NCBI GenBank assembly: GCA_018224415.1
Contig: JAGTUZ010000181.1
Location: 1 to 8,979, forward strand
Source of the DNA: Bacteroidota bacterium
GTDB taxonomy: Bacteria; Bacteroidota; Ignavibacteria; SZUA-365
Length of the DNA: 8,979 nt
Direction: 5' to 3'
The stretch's first letter is position 1. Every line of letters starts with the position of its first letter. Position numbers and translations under genes: made by a program. The notes beneath the pieces are model-generated. The model made no database searches and had not been told where the DNA came from. It saw nothing but the letters and a program-made list of their open reading frames with translations. Below, piece after piece: positions 7,066-8,979 of the stretch.

Positions 7066-8775
7066 ATGCGCCTCTCACGCTACTTTATTCCCACCCTGAA
7101 AGAAATTCCCGCCGAAGCCGTCATCCCCAGTCATCAACTGATGCTGCGCGCGGGCATGATCCGCGGCCTCTCCTCCGGCATCTATTCGCTGCTGCCGCTG
7201 GGCTACCGCGTATGGAAGAAGGTCATGTTGATCATCCGCGAGGAAATGGACGCCATCGGTGGGATGGAACTGCATCTGCCGGCGCTGAATCCCCGCGAGA
7301 TCTGGGAGGAGACGGGACGGGTCGAGGCGTTCGGCGACACGATGTTCCATATCAAGAACCGCGACTTGGTGCTTGCGCCTACGCATGAGGAAATCATCAC
7401 GCATATCGCCCAGGCGTTTGTGCATTCCTACCGCGACATGCCGCAGATCTGGTATCAGATCCAGACAAAATTCCGCAATGAACCGCGTCCGAAATCTGGC
7501 GTGATCCGCTCACGGCAGTTCCTGATGAAGGACGCCTATTCGCTCGACAGCAGTTGGGAAGGACTCGACGCCAGCTACCAGAAGCATTACGAGGCCTATT
7601 GTCGTATCTACAGCCGTTGCGGGCTCGAGTTCTTCGTTGTCGGCGCCTCGTCGGGCGCGATGGGCGGCTCGGGTTCGCAGGAGTTCATGGTCGAATCCGA
7701 CGCGGGGGAGGACCTCTGCGCCTTCAATCTCGAGTCGGGATATGCGGCGAATATCGAAGTGGCGAGCTCGCGTCTGCCGGAAATCGGCCGTCGCGAGGAG
7801 AATCCCTCGGCGGAGAAATTCGCGACGCCGACCGCGAAATCCATCGACGACCTCGTCGCGCAGTTCGGTGTGCCCGAGGAACGCTGCGCCAAGGCGCTTG
7901 TGTATTTCGGGGATGAAACTCCGTATCTCATTTTCATGAGCGGCAACGACCAGCTCAACGAGGCCAAGCTGCAGGGCGTGCTGAAAGCCAATACCATCCG
8001 TCCCGCCCACGAGGAGGAACTCGTCGCGCTGACCGGCGCCCGTGGTGGTTCCATTGGTCCGATCAACCTGCGCACGAAGATCACGCAAATCGCCGACACG
8101 CGGCTCGCGCATGCAAACGACCTGGTGAGCGGCGCGAACGAGGACGGTTTCCACTACCGCGGAATAGACCTCGACCGCGATGCGGAAATCCGGGAATATG
8201 TCGACCTTCGCACGGTGCTTGAAGGCGAGCCGGATCCCATCGGCGGACAGCCGCTGAAGGTGAAGAAGGCCATTGAGGTCGGACACATCTTCAAGCTGGG
8301 CACGAAGTACTCCGAGGCGCTCAAGGCGCAGTTTCTCGACGACCAGGGCAAGGAGCACCCGATCATCATGGGCTCGTATGGTATCGGCGTCGAACGCATC
8401 GTGGCCTGCCACATCGAGCAGCGGCATGACAAGGACGGCATCTGCTGGCATCCTTCCATCGCACCGTTCCAGATCCAGATCACCGGTGTGAAGGTGGAAA
8501 ACGACACCGTGCGCGAGCATGCCGAGCGTTTCGAAGCCGAACTCGAAGCAGCGGGATACGAGGTGCTGTACGACGATCGAACCGGCGTCAGCCCCGGCTT
8601 CAAGTTCAAGGACGCCGACCTTCTCGGAATGCCGCTCAATCTCATCGTCGGCGAGAAGCATCTCAACGAGGGCAATGTCGAGATCAAGATCCGCTCCACT
8701 GGCGAGCGCCGCATCGTGCCCGTCACGGACGCCGTGGATACGTGCAAGGCACTCCTTGCCGATCTCGGCGGCTGA
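7066..8775 (+). CDS. proS: Prolyl-tRNA synthetase, bacterial type with editing (INS) domain
   Basis: 569 residues, complete. The enzyme is cytoplasmic, joins proline to tRNA-Pro using ATP and hydrolyses mischarged alanyl-tRNA-Pro. The start at 7066 gives MRLSRYFIPTLKEIPAEA, which aligns with the N-terminus of E. coli-type enzymes; an in-frame start at 7003 would add 21 unmatched residues and falls inside the promoter candidate. Class II features in order: SHQLMLRAGMIR (22-33), the THE motif in LAPTHEEI (106-108), motif 2 with KFRNEPRPKSGVIRSRQFLM (135-154), and motif 3 in GSYGIGVERI (436-445). Residues about 225-400 are the inserted editing domain. Its expected key elements are present: Lys276 in CAKALVYF, the GSIGP loop (328-332), and His349 in RLAHANDL, which I align to E. 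coli His369. The C-terminal anticodon-binding domain runs from about 465. Length matches the long bacterial form. No clear Shine-Dalgarno precedes the ATG. Two heptamer arrays follow the stop. Confidence 0.98.
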   Translation: MRLSRYFIPTLKEIPAEAVIPSHQLMLRAGMIRGLSSGIYSLLPLGYRVWKKVMLIIREEMDAIGGMELHLPALNPREIWEETGRVEAFGDTMFHIKNRDLVLAPTHEEIITHIAQAFVHSYRDMPQIWYQIQTKFRNEPRPKSGVIRSRQFLMKDAYSLDSSWEGLDASYQKHYEAYCRIYSRCGLEFFVVGASSGAMGGSGSQEFMVESDAGEDLCAFNLESGYAANIEVASSRLPEIGRREENPSAEKFATPTAKSIDDLVAQFGVPEERCAKALVYFGDETPYLIFMSGNDQLNEAKLQGVLKANTIRPAHEEELVALTGARGGSIGPINLRTKITQIADTRLAHANDLVSGANEDGFHYRGIDLDRDAEIREYVDLRTVLEGEPDPIGGQPLKVKKAIEVGHIFKLGTKYSEALKAQFLDDQGKEHPIIMGSYGIGVERIVACHIEQRHDKDGICWHPSIAPFQIQITGVKVENDTVREHAERFEAELEAAGYEVLYDDRTGVSPGFKFKDADLLGMPLNLIVGEKHLNEGNVEIKIRSTGERRIVPVTDAVDTCKALLADLGG

Positions 8776-8776
8776 T

Positions 8777-8832
8777 CATACGCGGTACGCCGTACGCGGT
8801 ACGCTGTAAGCGGTACGCTGTAAGCGGTACGC
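8777..8832 (+). repeat. Left heptamer array: eight contiguous 7-bp units after proS
   Basis: The array begins one base after the proS TGA and consists of exactly eight heptamers in register: CATACGC, GGTACGC, CGTACGC, GGTACGC, TGTAAGC, GGTACGC, TGTAAGC, GGTACGC. Every unit fits NRTAMGC. The last six units approach a 14-bp super-repeat in which GGTACGC alternates with TGTAAGC. Most units contain the self-complementary core GTAC. The array lies in the 3' untranslated region of proS and could affect transcript end formation. Confidence 0.93.
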
Positions 8833-8902
8833 GGGATTTATTATCGGGTTTTCGGCGTTGTATACAGTCGATATCGGATGTCTCCAGTAAGCAGTGTATC
8901 GC

Positions 8903-8972
8903 GCATACAGCATACAGCGTACAGCGTACAGCGTACAGCGTACAGCGTATAGCATACAGCATACCGCATTCA
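8903..8972 (-). repeat. Right heptamer array: ten contiguous 7-bp units in the opposite orientation
   Basis: On the plus strand the units read GCATACA, GCATACA, four copies of GCGTACA, GCGTATA, GCATACA, GCATACC, GCATTCA. On the minus strand the core unit is TGTACGC or TGTATGC, the same motif as the left array in the reverse direction. The centre of the array is the most uniform and the edges are more diverged, as expected if it grew by slippage. A spurious minus-strand frame rich in 'LYAVRC' is only the translation of the repeat. The array ends 7 bp before the window edge, so more copies may follow. Confidence 0.93.
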
Positions 8973-8979
8973 ACGAGCA

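Noticed and set aside
6656..7099. Repeat-containing small proteins (RGPPRTSAGKGP-like on minus, ARAGARGSL-like on plus)
   Set aside because: Frames on both strands stay open only because the repeat unit lengths are multiples of three. None has a ribosome site, and the array fits non-coding hairpins better.
7510..8661. 383-codon open frame antisense to proS
   Set aside because: It lies wholly inside proS, encodes a low-complexity mix with no recognisable domain, and is the expected shadow frame of a GC-rich, codon-biased gene.
8777..8972. CRISPR array
   Set aside because: Units are 7 bp and directly contiguous without spacers; the two arrays are inverted relative to each other and no cas gene is present.
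8723..8973. Minus-strand small proteins rich in LYAVRC repeats
   Set aside because: They are direct translations of the heptamer arrays with no start signal or protein-like composition.

Overview
The window looks like chromosomal DNA from a GC-rich member of the Bacteroidota/Chlorobiota/Kapabacteria side of the FCB group. The main evidence is that three separate genes end in a type IX secretion system (T9SS) type A C-terminal sorting domain, which is largely confined to that group. The only housekeeping protein is a full-length bacterial-type prolyl-tRNA synthetase. The phylum-level placement is inference.

Layout, left to right. (1) Positions 1-393 (+) are the C-terminal end of a secreted SBBP (beta-propeller) repeat protein with a T9SS sorting domain. 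A strong inverted repeat follows that may end its transcript. (2) A tRNA-Arg gene with anticodon CCT lies at 580-653 (+). (3) Three minus-strand genes follow, transcribed in the order 6641->3510, 3450->2575, 2484->706. They encode a 1043-residue secreted T9SS cargo protein of unknown function, a 291-residue predicted outer-membrane beta-barrel of the MetA-pathway/'transporter' type, and a 592-residue secreted right-handed beta-helix (pectate-lyase-3-like) T9SS cargo protein. The first two are 59 bp apart and could share a transcript. The third has a plausible promoter of its own. (4) A 424-bp divergent intergenic region (6642-7065) holds a tandem array of ~27-bp hairpin-forming units and a promoter candidate for proS. 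(5) proS (7066-8775, +) is complete. (6) Two arrays of 7-bp repeats follow the proS stop codon at once, in opposite orientations and about 70 bp apart, and run almost to the window edge.

Functionally, the left two thirds encode envelope or surface proteins exported by Sec and, for three of the four, anchored or released by T9SS. No T9SS machinery genes, mobile-element genes, CRISPR arrays or defence genes are visible. The least explained DNA is non-coding: the 27-bp hairpin array between divergent genes and the paired inverted heptamer arrays downstream of proS. I saw no convincing new multi-gene system.
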